A DNA stretch of 64,000 nucleotides from Maribellus comscasis (GTDB lineage Bacteria > Bacteroidota > Bacteroidia > Bacteroidales > Prolixibacteraceae). The notes under the pieces are model-generated. The model was not told the DNA's origin. It saw nothing but the letters and a program-made list of their open reading frames with translations, and searched no databases. The stretch spans positions 992,001 through 1,056,000 of the forward strand of contig NZ_CP046401.1 of the NCBI RefSeq assembly GCF_009762775.1. Direction: 5' to 3'. A program made the position numbers and the translations under genes. Shown one piece after another: positions 35,689-43,631 of this stretch. Position 1 is the first letter of the stretch. Every line of letters begins with the position of its first letter.

Positions 35689-36897
35689 ATGAGAGTTGGA
35701 ATTCTCAGTGAAAGCAAAACTCCACCCGACAAAAGAGTTCCTTTAACACCCGCACAATGTATTGAGGTTCAAGACAAATTTCCTCATGTAAAAATAATCG
35801 TGCAGCCAAGTCCGGTGCGAAGTTTTAAAGATGAAGAATACAGATTACTTGGAATTCATTTACAGGAGGATTTAAGTGAATGTGACATTTTACTTGGCGT
35901 AAAAGAAGTTCGGATTGAAGATTTTATTCCGGGAAAGATTTACCTTTTCTTTTCACATACCATAAAAAAACAGGGATACAACCGTAAATTGCTACAAACC
36001 GTGTTGGAGAAAAATATCCAGTTGGTTGATTACGAGGTCCTGACAAACAAAGAAGGATTCCGAATTATTGGCTTTGGGCGATTTGCAGGCTTGGTTGGAG
36101 CTTACAGTGGATTGCGTGCTTTTGGGCTTCGCAATCAGGCTTTTGATATAAAACCGGCACACCTTTGTGCTGATTTAGGAGAAATGTTGACCATCCTCGA
36201 TTCAGTAAAACTGCCACCGATAAAAATTGCAGTAACCGGCGATGGCCGTGTGGCTCAAGGTGTTCTCGAAATTCTGAATCATATGAAAATAATGCGTGTT
36301 TCACCGGAAGCCTATTTGAAGGAAACCAAAATTCAACAACCGGTTTTTACTCAATTGCTTCCTGTAAATTATGCAAAACGAAAAGACGGTGAGCGTTCCG
36401 AGTTGATGCACTTTTTTAATCACCCGGAAATGTACGAAAATGCATTTCTTCCTTTTGCTAAAGTTACCGATATTTTGGTCGCTGCTGCCTTTTGGGATCC
36501 GAAAGCGCCGGTACTTTTTACTGCGGATGACATGAAACAGCCCGATTTCAAAATCAGTGTTATTTCTGATATTACCTGCGATATTGAAGGCTCAATTCCC
36601 TCCACAAAAAAGGCGGCAACCATTAACGAACCGTTTTATGATTATAATCCAGAAACGGGAGAATTGGAAGAGCCCTTTAATTCTGCAAAAAATGTAACGG
36701 TGCAGGCAGTAGATAATTTGCCCTGCGAACTTCCCAAAGATGCCTCGCTCGACTTTGGCAGAAATCTAATTGATAAAGTATTTCCAAGTCTTTTCAATGA
36801 AGATGCTGATAAAATTATTGAACGCGCCTCCATAACGAAAGACGGAAAATTAACCGAGCGTTTTGCTTATTTGCAGGACTTTGCCAAGGGCAAATAA
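35689..36897 (+). CDS. NAD(P)-dependent dehydrogenase of the alanine/saccharopine dehydrogenase family
   Basis: A 402-residue protein. The N-terminal half carries the AlaDH/PNT substrate fold with the opening GILSESKTPPDKRVPLTP, where the ESKTPPDKRV pattern is the conserved substrate-binding start, and a nucleotide-binding segment follows near 190 (KIAVTGDGRVAQGVLEIL). It looks closest to NAD-dependent saccharopine dehydrogenases of the Lys1 type, but the substrate cannot be fixed from sequence. It is monocistronic and followed by the OhrR-type gene group. Confidence 0.7.
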   Translation: MRVGILSESKTPPDKRVPLTPAQCIEVQDKFPHVKIIVQPSPVRSFKDEEYRLLGIHLQEDLSECDILLGVKEVRIEDFIPGKIYLFFSHTIKKQGYNRKLLQTVLEKNIQLVDYEVLTNKEGFRIIGFGRFAGLVGAYSGLRAFGLRNQAFDIKPAHLCADLGEMLTILDSVKLPPIKIAVTGDGRVAQGVLEILNHMKIMRVSPEAYLKETKIQQPVFTQLLPVNYAKRKDGERSELMHFFNHPEMYENAFLPFAKVTDILVAAAFWDPKAPVLFTADDMKQPDFKISVISDITCDIEGSIPSTKKAATINEPFYDYNPETGELEEPFNSAKNVTVQAVDNLPCELPKDASLDFGRNLIDKVFPSLFNEDADKIIERASITKDGKLTERFAYLQDFAKGK

Positions 36898-36947
36898 CTT
36901 CAATCTCAGATTTAAATAAACATTAACTCCTTCAAAAAAATAAATAC

Positions 36948-36959
36948 ATCGCTTGCGAT
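36948..36959. promoter_or_regulatory. Inverted repeat 1 upstream of doxX-gpx
   Basis: ATCGC-TT-GCGAT is a perfect 5-bp inverted repeat with a 2-base centre. It lies 37 bp (centre to centre) from a related repeat with the same CGAT core. The location before a peroxide-defence gene group encoding an OhrR-like regulator suggests an operator. Confidence 0.45.
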
Positions 36960-36983
36960 ATAAATTAATTTTATTCATATTTG

Positions 36984-36997
36984 TATCGTGAACGATA
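36984..36997. promoter_or_regulatory. Inverted repeat 2 upstream of doxX-gpx
   Basis: TATCGT-GA-ACGATA is a perfect 6-bp inverted repeat with a 2-base centre, just before the DoxX start. It shares the ATCG/CGAT arms with repeat 1. Together they fit a dimeric MarR/OhrR-type operator pair. Confidence 0.5.
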
Positions 36998-37014
36998 TAA
37001 TCGGAAAAGATAAA

Positions 37015-37416
37015 ATGAATTCAAGAAATATTTTCAGAATCGTATTAGGTTTATTATTAGCCTTTTCAGGAACAGGACATTTAACATGGTCGAGGGTGGA
37101 ATTTTTGGCACAAGTTCCGCCGTGGGTTCCTTTAAATCCTGATTTAACTGTTGTTCTTTCAGGAGTTGCAGAAATCACGCTTGGATTGGCGCTCATTTTT
37201 CTTTGGAAATGGAAAACCCTGGTTGGATGGGCAACCGCGATATTTTTCATTTTAATATTTCCTGGAAATATTTCGCAATATGTTAACGGAGTTGATGGTT
37301 TCGGGCTCGACACCGACAAAGCCCGCCTAATCAGATTGTTTTTTCAGCCATTGCTGGTTCTGTGGTCATTATGGGCAACCGGCGCCTGGAAAGCATGGAA
37401 AAACAGAAACAAATAG
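37015..37416 (+). CDS. DoxX-like four-helix membrane protein
   Basis: 133 residues from ATG 37015 (MNSRNIFRIVLG), with four predicted membrane helices and the FSGTGHLTW signature common in DoxX-like proteins. A GTG at 36988 would add nine residues but overlaps inverted repeat 2, so ATG is preferred. DoxX proteins are linked to thiol and oxidative-stress handling at the membrane. It heads a set with glutathione peroxidase and an OhrR-like regulator. Confidence 0.78.
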   Translation: MNSRNIFRIVLGLLLAFSGTGHLTWSRVEFLAQVPPWVPLNPDLTVVLSGVAEITLGLALIFLWKWKTLVGWATAIFFILIFPGNISQYVNGVDGFGLDTDKARLIRLFFQPLLVLWSLWATGAWKAWKNRNK

Positions 37417-37443
37417 AGTTTAAAACACAAAACAATACAAATC

Positions 37444-37926
37444 ATGGAAACAAATTTTTATCAATTCTCAGCAAAAAGTCTCCAGGGAAACGAAATAAAC
37501 ATGGAAGACTACAAAGGAAAAACAGTTTTAGTAGTGAATACAGCAAGTAAATGCGGGCTGACTCCGCAATACGAAGGATTGGAAAAACTGTACGAAAAAT
37601 ACAAAGACAAAGGACTGGTGATTCTTGGGTTTCCTTGCAACCAGTTTGCCAATCAGGAACCCGGCGACGAAAAATCAATTTCGGAAGGATGCCTTATCAA
37701 TTACGGAGTAACTTTCCCGATGTTTTCGAAAGTGGATGTGAATGGCGAAACTGCGCATCCTATTTTTAAATATTTGAAAAGCGAATTGACCGGAACTTTG
37801 GGAAGCAAAATCAAATGGAACTTTACCAAGTTTCTTGTTGACAAAGACGGGAAACCGGTAAAACGTTTTGCACCAACTACAAAGCCCGAAAAAATAGACA
37901 CCTATCTGGAAAGTTTTTTGAATTAA
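37444..37926 (+). CDS. Glutathione peroxidase-family thiol peroxidase
   Basis: A 160-residue GPx-fold enzyme that reduces peroxides. Peroxidatic Cys37 lies in TASKCGLTPQ; the catalytic Gln is in GFPCNQFANQEPG and the Trp/Asn in KWNFTKFL. The second Cys in GFPCNQ makes a thioredoxin-dependent mechanism likely, as in most non-selenium bacterial GPx. It starts 27 bases after the DoxX stop. Confidence 0.95.
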   Translation: METNFYQFSAKSLQGNEINMEDYKGKTVLVVNTASKCGLTPQYEGLEKLYEKYKDKGLVILGFPCNQFANQEPGDEKSISEGCLINYGVTFPMFSKVDVNGETAHPIFKYLKSELTGTLGSKIKWNFTKFLVDKDGKPVKRFAPTTKPEKIDTYLESFLN

Positions 37927-37945
37927 TTGAACAATGTTTAGTAAG

Positions 37946-37983
37946 TCGGGTATATTTTTGTAGAATTATGAAGATATACCCGA
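37946..37983. promoter_or_regulatory. 10-bp inverted repeat flanking a -7 box before the OhrR-like gene
   Basis: TCGGGTATAT (37946-37955) and ATATACCCGA (37974-37983) are perfect inverted repeats separated by 18 bases. A perfect -7 box TATTTTTG (37953-37960) overlaps the left arm. The structure may be an autoregulatory operator for the following MarR-type gene, or a terminator for gpx, since TGCATTTTT follows it. Confidence 0.5.
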
Positions 37984-38005
37984 TGCATTTTTAAAAATTC
38001 AGGTG

Positions 38006-38482
38006 ATGGCATATGAACAATTAAAATTAGAAAACCAACTATGTTTCCCGGTGTATGCAGCATCGCGACTGATTACACGCGAGTATCAACCTTATCTTGA
38101 CAAACTGGGGATTACCTACCCTCAATACCTGGTTTTGATGGTACTTTGGGAAAATGACGGTTTAACCGTAAACGAAATCTCGCAAAAGCTTATTCTGAAT
38201 ACCAACACCATTACTCCACTTTTAAAACGGATGGAGATGATGGAAATAGTTGTACGGAAACGTTCGGAAACAGATGAACGAAAAGTAATGATTACCCTCA
38301 CCGAAAAAGGAGTTGCAATGCGTGAAGATGCTGCAGAGATTCCTGAAAAGTTGGTTTCGGCATTACTATCGGTAAATTTAACGTCAAATGATCTAATTGA
38401 TTTAAAAACAAAACTTCATGTAATTATCGATTATCTTTCCGACAAAGAGAAAAGCAATCGTATTAATAATTCAGGTACATAA
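38006..38482 (+). CDS. OhrR/MarR-type peroxide-sensing transcriptional regulator
   Basis: A 158-residue winged-helix regulator. The conserved OhrR N-terminus is clear: LKLENQLCFPVYAASR with the reactive Cys13, followed by LDKLGITYPQYLVLMVLWE. The recognition region is LNTNTITPLLKRME and the wing is RSETDERKV. In OhrR, oxidation of this Cys by organic peroxides releases DNA. GTG at 38003 directly precedes ATG 38006; the ATG is chosen. The neighbouring gpx and DoxX genes and the two upstream CGAT-armed palindromes suggest it controls them. Confidence 0.92.
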   Translation: MAYEQLKLENQLCFPVYAASRLITREYQPYLDKLGITYPQYLVLMVLWENDGLTVNEISQKLILNTNTITPLLKRMEMMEIVVRKRSETDERKVMITLTEKGVAMREDAAEIPEKLVSALLSVNLTSNDLIDLKTKLHVIIDYLSDKEKSNRINNSGT

Positions 38483-38519
38483 AAAAACGCCACCCTCTGC
38501 CGGCGGCAGAATGATGGCG
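38481..38519 (-). terminator. Terminator of htpG
   Basis: A long GC-rich hairpin pairs CGCCACCCTCTGCC with GGCAGAATGATGGCG (one bulged region) and is followed on the minus strand by T7 (38487-38481), 27 bases past the htpG stop. It begins just behind the convergent OhrR-like gene. Confidence 0.75.
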
Positions 38520-38545
38520 CATCAAATAATCACTTTCCCTCGTGT

Positions 38546-40600
38546 TTATTTAATTAATTCCACACTTCGTTTTACAAATTTATCCAAATCAGCCCCTTTT
38601 AACATGCCGTTGGCCAACAAAGCCAAATCAACCATTTGTTTTGCGAGTTTATTCTTTTTACCAAAGTCGGATAATTTATTTCTTTTTGCTTCTTCCAGTT
38701 CCGCCAGCTTACTGTTCAATTCATCCAGTTTTTCTTTATCAGCCTGCGGTACTTCCTCCTCTTTTTTACCTTCTTTTGCCTTTTCCAACACTGAAACTTC
38801 TTCCTTTTGAGCAGCTATTTCTGTTCCAATCTTTTCCAATTGAGAACCTAACTTTTTATCCTTTGACTCCAACACTTTCTTCACGAGCGGATGAGAAGTA
38901 TTTACCACCAAATTCATACTTTCAGGCATATCGCCATACATATTCATACCGCCTTGCGCTGCACTCATGTCTTTCATCCGGCGCATAAATTCGCTTCGTG
39001 TGATAACCATTGGCGCCCCGGCTTCACCCAAATCCTGAAAATCAACTATAAAAGAATAATCTTTATCCTCCGGACAAACCGCCTGGAAAACCGGAGACAA
39101 ATCTTGCTTTTGTTCCCAGCTTAATTCTTCTTTTGCTGAATCTTCCTTCTTAATTAAATTTTCAACCACATCCGAATCAACACGCACAAAACGTTTGTCA
39201 GATTGTTTTTGCTCGAATTTGTTAATTAAGTGAGGGGCCAAAACATCGTCCAAAACAATAATATCATAACCTTTATCTTTCGCAGCTTCGATAAATGAAT
39301 ACTGTTCTTCGGTATTGGTTGTGTATAAGTAAATCAGATTTTTGTCTTTATCCGTCTGATTGTCTTTAATCAGTTTTTCGTATTCCTCGTAAGTGAAATA
39401 TTTTCCTTCAGCATTTTTAAACATGAAGAAATTCATCGCACGATCGTAGAATTTCTCTTCGGTCAACATTCCGTATTCGATGAAAATTTTCAGGTCGTCC
39501 CATTTTTTCTCAAAGTCTTCTCGATTATCTTTAAAAATTTGATTCAAACGATCGGCCACTTTTTTATTGATGTGACTGCTAATTTTTTTCACATTTGAGT
39601 CGCTTTGCAGGTACGAACGGGAAACGTTCAACGGAATATCCGGAGAATCGAGGACTCCGTGCAACAGCGTTAAAAATTCAGGAACAATCCCTTCAACCGA
39701 ATCGGTTACAAAAACCTGATTGGAATAAAGTTGAATTTTATTTTTCTGAACTTCAAAATTATTTTTGATTTTTGGGAAATACAAAATTCCTGTTAAAGTA
39801 AACGGATAATCCACATTCAGGTGGATATTGAACAAAGGCTCATCCCCTATCGGATACAACCTGCGATAAAATTTCTGGTAATCTTCATCTTTTAAATCAG
39901 AAGGCATTTTAGTCCATGCCGGTTCTGTTTCGTTTATCTGATTATCCTCATCTCTATCTACCTGCTGTCCGTCTTTCCATTCTTTCTTTTTACCATAAAT
40001 CACCGGAATAGGAAGAAATTTACAGTATTTATCCAGAATCTCTTCAAGTTTATTTTCTTCTAAAAATTCTTTTGAGTCTTCGTTGATGTGCATTACGATA
40101 TCAGTTCCCACATCCTCTTTTTCCACATCCTCAATTGTAAACTCAGGATTCCCGTCGCAGCTCCATTTTACAGCCTGCGAACTTTCCTTGTGTGATTTTG
40201 TAATAACATCCACCCTTTCGGAAACCATAAAAGAGCTATAAAAACCCAAGCCAAAATGGCCGATGATTGCATTTGCGTCGTCTTTGTACTTTTCAAGAAA
40301 TTCGTTTGCGCCTGAAAATGCAATCTGGTTGATGTACTTTTCAATCTCCTCGGCAGTCATCCCAATACCATTGTCGGAAACAGTAATTGTTTTTGCATCT
40401 TTATCCAGCTTCACTTCCACTCTGGCTGCTGAAACATCTCCCTTGTATTCGCCTTTAGAAGCGAGCGTCCTTAACTTTTGAGTAGCATCAACTGCATTTG
40501 AAACAATTTCCCTTAGAAAAATGTCGTGATCGGAATAAAGAAATTTTTTAATGATTGGAAAAAGATTTTCACTGGTTACACCAATTTTTCCTGTCTGCAT
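38546..40600 (-). CDS. htpG: Chaperone HtpG (bacterial Hsp90)
   Basis: A 684-residue Hsp90. The N-terminal ATPase domain shows FLREIVSNAVDA, VSDNGIGM and GHFGLGFYSSFMVS; the middle domain has the catalytic-loop NVSRSYLQSD; and the C-terminal dimerisation domain is preceded by a Lys/Glu-rich insert (about 590-650) typical of Bacteroidota. Monocistronic. Confidence 0.98.
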   Translation of the reverse strand: MQTGKIGVTSENLFPIIKKFLYSDHDIFLREIVSNAVDATQKLRTLASKGEYKGDVSAARVEVKLDKDAKTITVSDNGIGMTAEEIEKYINQIAFSGANEFLEKYKDDANAIIGHFGLGFYSSFMVSERVDVITKSHKESSQAVKWSCDGNPEFTIEDVEKEDVGTDIVMHINEDSKEFLEENKLEEILDKYCKFLPIPVIYGKKKEWKDGQQVDRDEDNQINETEPAWTKMPSDLKDEDYQKFYRRLYPIGDEPLFNIHLNVDYPFTLTGILYFPKIKNNFEVQKNKIQLYSNQVFVTDSVEGIVPEFLTLLHGVLDSPDIPLNVSRSYLQSDSNVKKISSHINKKVADRLNQIFKDNREDFEKKWDDLKIFIEYGMLTEEKFYDRAMNFFMFKNAEGKYFTYEEYEKLIKDNQTDKDKNLIYLYTTNTEEQYSFIEAAKDKGYDIIVLDDVLAPHLINKFEQKQSDKRFVRVDSDVVENLIKKEDSAKEELSWEQKQDLSPVFQAVCPEDKDYSFIVDFQDLGEAGAPMVITRSEFMRRMKDMSAAQGGMNMYGDMPESMNLVVNTSHPLVKKVLESKDKKLGSQLEKIGTEIAAQKEEVSVLEKAKEGKKEEEVPQADKEKLDELNSKLAELEEAKRNKLSDFGKKNKLAKQMVDLALLANGMLKGADLDKFVKRSVELIK

Positions 40601-40748
40601 TTTTATATCGTTTTAATTAAACATTTTCAATAGTTGTCCGCCAAAAATCAAATGCCATGCCAAGCCATTTTTATGACGAATTGACAGAACATACTTTTAA
40701 AAACAAGAAAACACGGCAAAGCCAGTTTTTTATTTCAAGCTTTTATTC

Positions 40749-40756
40749 TAATTTTG
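40749..40756 (+). promoter_or_regulatory. Candidate -7 box for the toxin-antitoxin pair
   Basis: TAATTTTG is a perfect TAnnTTTG, 20 bases upstream of the ATG at 40777. Confidence 0.45.
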
Positions 40757-40776
40757 AATAAATTAGGAAAGACAAA

Positions 40777-40971
40777 ATGCAACTGGTTTTAAAAATAAAT
40801 AAAAGACAATTAAAAGTGTTTACAGATTTGGCTGATAAACTCAACATCAAACATTTTATTGTTGACGACGAAAAGGAAGACGCTGCCATTTATAATGCGA
40901 TGCAAGACGGAGACCAAACTATTGCAGAAGAACCGGACTTAACAGACTTCGAAAACTGGCTTAACGAATGA
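40777..40971 (+). CDS. Putative antitoxin of a type II pair
   Basis: A 64-residue acidic protein with a short beta-like N-terminus (LVLKINKRQLKVF) and a charged tail ending LTDFENWLNE. It is not a recognised DNA-binding antitoxin by motif, but its size, its position directly before a RelE/ParE-like gene and the 4-base ATGA overlap with it strongly suggest the antitoxin role. Confidence 0.7.
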   Translation: MQLVLKINKRQLKVFTDLADKLNIKHFIVDDEKEDAAIYNAMQDGDQTIAEEPDLTDFENWLNE

Positions 40972-41231
40972 AAGTCTCCTACTCCAAACAATTCATAAAA
41001 GACATCAAAAAATATCCGCAGTTTAAAAACAAAATGAAAGAAATAATTGCTGACTTTCAGAATGCTGAATCACTTTTAAATATTTCGCATATTAAAAAGC
41101 TACAATCCACTACAGATAACGATTACAGACTGAGAGTCGGGAATTTTAGAATAGGCTTCTCCAAAAATGAAAATACTATTTTTTTCAAACGCTTTCTTCA
41201 CCGAAAAGATATTTACAAATACTTCCCCTAA
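40968..41231 (+). CDS. RelE/ParE-superfamily toxin
   Basis: An 87-residue basic protein with the RelE/ParE fold pattern: SYSKQFIKDIKKYP at the start, a central helix pair, then YRLRVGNFRIGFSKNENTIFFKRFLHRKDIYKYFP with the C-terminal Arg/Lys and HRxDIY residues of YoeB/RelE-like toxins. Its start overlaps the antitoxin stop by 4 bases. Whether it cleaves mRNA or poisons gyrase cannot be said from sequence. Confidence 0.85.
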   Translation: MKVSYSKQFIKDIKKYPQFKNKMKEIIADFQNAESLLNISHIKKLQSTTDNDYRLRVGNFRIGFSKNENTIFFKRFLHRKDIYKYFP

Positions 41232-41294
41232 ATAGTCGCATTGTTACCCCCCATAAAATTTTATGATATTTACTATTATTTAATTCGAAGAAAG

Positions 41295-41302
41295 TAGCTT
41301 TA
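41295..41302 (+). promoter_or_regulatory. Candidate -7 box deciding the start of the next gene
   Basis: TAGCTTTA is one mismatch from TAnnTTTG. Transcription would begin near 41309, downstream of the alternative GTG start at 41306, which favours ATG 41327. Confidence 0.35.
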
Positions 41303-41326
41303 TTTGTGTGCGTTAAAAAGTTAACT

Positions 41327-42799
41327 ATGGGGAGTTTGCAGAACTATTTTGAAAAATTCAGAAAAAACATTGTTGGAATAGACCAGGAATTTGACTCGCC
41401 GTATGGCAAACAAAAGATTATTTACGGCGACTGGATTGCCAGCGGAAGGTTGTACCAGCCGATTGAAGACAAGATTTCAAAAACAATTGGCCCTTTTGTT
41501 GGAAACACGCACACCGAAACCAGTGAAACAGGGATGCGAATGACACACGCCTATCACAAATCTCACCAACTAATAAAACAACACGTAAATGCAGGACCTG
41601 AAGATATTATCATAACTTCTGGTTTTGGAATGACAGCAGTAATTAACAAATTTCAGCGCATCCTCGGATTAAAATACTGTGGAAAAATTGCCCATAGAAA
41701 TTGTTTGCAGGAACGTGAGCGCCCGGTAGTTTTTATCACGCATTTGGAACACCACTCCAACCAAACATCATGGTATGAAACCAACGCTGATGTTGTTATT
41801 GTTGAACCGGGTGAAGGACTTTTAGTGGAACCGGAGAACCTCAGAAAAGTACTTGAACAATACAAAGACCGACCATTCAAAATTGGTTCTTTTACTGCTT
41901 GTTCGAATGTTACCGGTTACAGAACTCCGTATAAACAACTGGCCAGGATTATGCACGAATACGGCGGGGTTTGTTTTATCGACTTTGCCGCTTCGGCTCC
42001 TTACGACGAAATTGATATGCACCCCGAGGATCCCATGGAGAAACTTGATGCCGTGATGTTTTCACCTCACAAATTTTTAGGCGGCCCTGGTGCTTCCGGA
42101 GTGCTGGTTTTTGATGCAACAATGTATAAAAATGAAGTGCCGGATCAACCTGGTGGCGGAACTGTTGACTGGACCAATCCATGGGGAAAGTACAAATATG
42201 TTGACAACATTGAAGCACGCGAAGACGGCGGAACCCCCGGCTTTTTACAATCGATAAAAACCGCACTTTGTTTCGAATTAAAGGATCAGATGGGCATCGA
42301 CAATATTAAAAAACGCGAAGAAGAATTGCTTGAGATTGCTTTTAAAGGAATGGATGAAATTCAGGGACTCAATATTTTGGCCGATAATGTACGCGATCGC
42401 TTAGGTGTAATTTCATTTTATATTGAAGGAATTCATTACAATCAAGTCGTTCGAATATTGAATGACAAATACGGTATTCAAACCCGTGGAGGATGTGCCT
42501 GCGCCGGAACATATGGACACTATCTTTTAGAAGTTTCCATTGAGCAATCAGAAGAAATAACTGAAAAAATAAATCTTGGCGATTTATCTGAAAAGCCTGG
42601 CTGGGTGCGCTGGTCGCTTCATCCGACAATGACCGACGAGGAAGTTCATTTAATGATTACTGCGTTAAAAGACATTGTTGAGAATATTGAGACCTACAAA
42701 AAAGACTACATTTATGAAAACCGGACCAACGTTTTCTGGCATAAAAAAGAAGTAAGCGACCAGGATTTAATGCTACGCTGGTTTTCGCTCGATTCATAA
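41327..42799 (+). CDS. Class V aminotransferase, cysteine desulfurase-like
   Basis: A 490-residue PLP enzyme from ATG 41327 (MGSLQNYFEKF). The PLP lysine is Lys249 in FSPHKFLGGPGASG; the THLEHHSNQTSW motif corresponds to the His stacking on PLP. A loop GGCACAG (Cys390, Cys392) sits where SufS-like enzymes carry the catalytic Cys. It is longer than IscS/SufS (about 400), with an N-terminal extension and C-terminal tail. No suf or isc genes lie nearby, so it is probably a specialised sulfur-transfer or selenocysteine-lyase-like enzyme; exact substrate unknown. Confidence 0.82.
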   Translation: MGSLQNYFEKFRKNIVGIDQEFDSPYGKQKIIYGDWIASGRLYQPIEDKISKTIGPFVGNTHTETSETGMRMTHAYHKSHQLIKQHVNAGPEDIIITSGFGMTAVINKFQRILGLKYCGKIAHRNCLQERERPVVFITHLEHHSNQTSWYETNADVVIVEPGEGLLVEPENLRKVLEQYKDRPFKIGSFTACSNVTGYRTPYKQLARIMHEYGGVCFIDFAASAPYDEIDMHPEDPMEKLDAVMFSPHKFLGGPGASGVLVFDATMYKNEVPDQPGGGTVDWTNPWGKYKYVDNIEAREDGGTPGFLQSIKTALCFELKDQMGIDNIKKREEELLEIAFKGMDEIQGLNILADNVRDRLGVISFYIEGIHYNQVVRILNDKYGIQTRGGCACAGTYGHYLLEVSIEQSEEITEKINLGDLSEKPGWVRWSLHPTMTDEEVHLMITALKDIVENIETYKKDYIYENRTNVFWHKKEVSDQDLMLRWFSLDS

Positions 42800-42830
42800 A
42801 AAGCATACCCAAAACTCCGCTGTTAATTTG

Positions 42831-42838
42831 TACTTTTG
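42831..42838 (+). promoter_or_regulatory. Candidate -7 box for the patatin gene
   Basis: TACTTTTG is a perfect TAnnTTTG, 19 bases upstream of the ATG at 42858. Confidence 0.45.
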
Positions 42839-42857
42839 TTTTCCTAACATGTATTGA

Positions 42858-43619
42858 ATGAAAAAGTACAAAACAGGACTGGTTTTAAGTGGTGGAGGAA
42901 CACGCGGATTTGCCCACCTCGGTATTATTGCAGCACTTTATGAAAAAGGAATTGTTCCCGATGTAATTTCCGGAACCAGTGCAGGTTCAATTGTTGGCGC
43001 TTTCATCGCCAGCGGAAAATCACCCAAAGAAATTCTTTCCATTTTTAAAAAAGGATGGCTTTTTAAATATACAAAACTCCACATTCCAGTTGACGGTCTT
43101 TTAAAATTGGACGGTCTGAAAGAGATTATACAAAAAGAAATATCTGCAAAAAATATCGAAGATTTACAGATTCCTTTTTTTATATCTGTTTCGAATTTAA
43201 ATAAAGGCATCGTTGAGTACAAAAACTCTGGCTTGCTTGGAGAAACCGTGTTGGCATCCTCATCTATTCCAATTTTGTTTTCGCCTGTAAAATTGGGTGA
43301 TGAGTTCTTTGTTGATGGCGGCGTAGTTGACAACATCCCGGTAAAACCCATACAAAATGATTGCGAAAAATTAATTGTGTGTAATATCAGTCCAATAAAT
43401 CCGAAAGTAAAAGTAAAAAACCTTATCCAAATCACATCGCGAACTTTTTACATGAATGTGAATGCGCGAACCAATGAAATTGCAAATTCGGCCGATGTTT
43501 ACATTGAACCGGAAGGAATTAACAAATACGATTTTTTAAACCTGAGTCATGCAGAAGAGTTGTACGAATTGGGCTACAAGTCAACGATAAAAGCCATCGA
43601 AAGCCAGCTTGTGGAATAA
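42858..43619 (+). CDS. Patatin-like phospholipase
   Basis: A 253-residue Ser-Asp dyad lipid acyl hydrolase. The oxyanion loop is SGGGTRGFAH, the nucleophile Ser41 lies in GTSAG and the Asp153 in DGGVVDN. No signal peptide, so it is cytosolic, RssA-like in size. It is convergent with pbpC with only 12 bases between the stops. Confidence 0.92.
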   Translation: MKKYKTGLVLSGGGTRGFAHLGIIAALYEKGIVPDVISGTSAGSIVGAFIASGKSPKEILSIFKKGWLFKYTKLHIPVDGLLKLDGLKEIIQKEISAKNIEDLQIPFFISVSNLNKGIVEYKNSGLLGETVLASSSIPILFSPVKLGDEFFVDGGVVDNIPVKPIQNDCEKLIVCNISPINPKVKVKNLIQITSRTFYMNVNARTNEIANSADVYIEPEGINKYDFLNLSHAEELYELGYKSTIKAIESQLVE

Positions 43620-43631
43620 TCTTTTTTTCTT

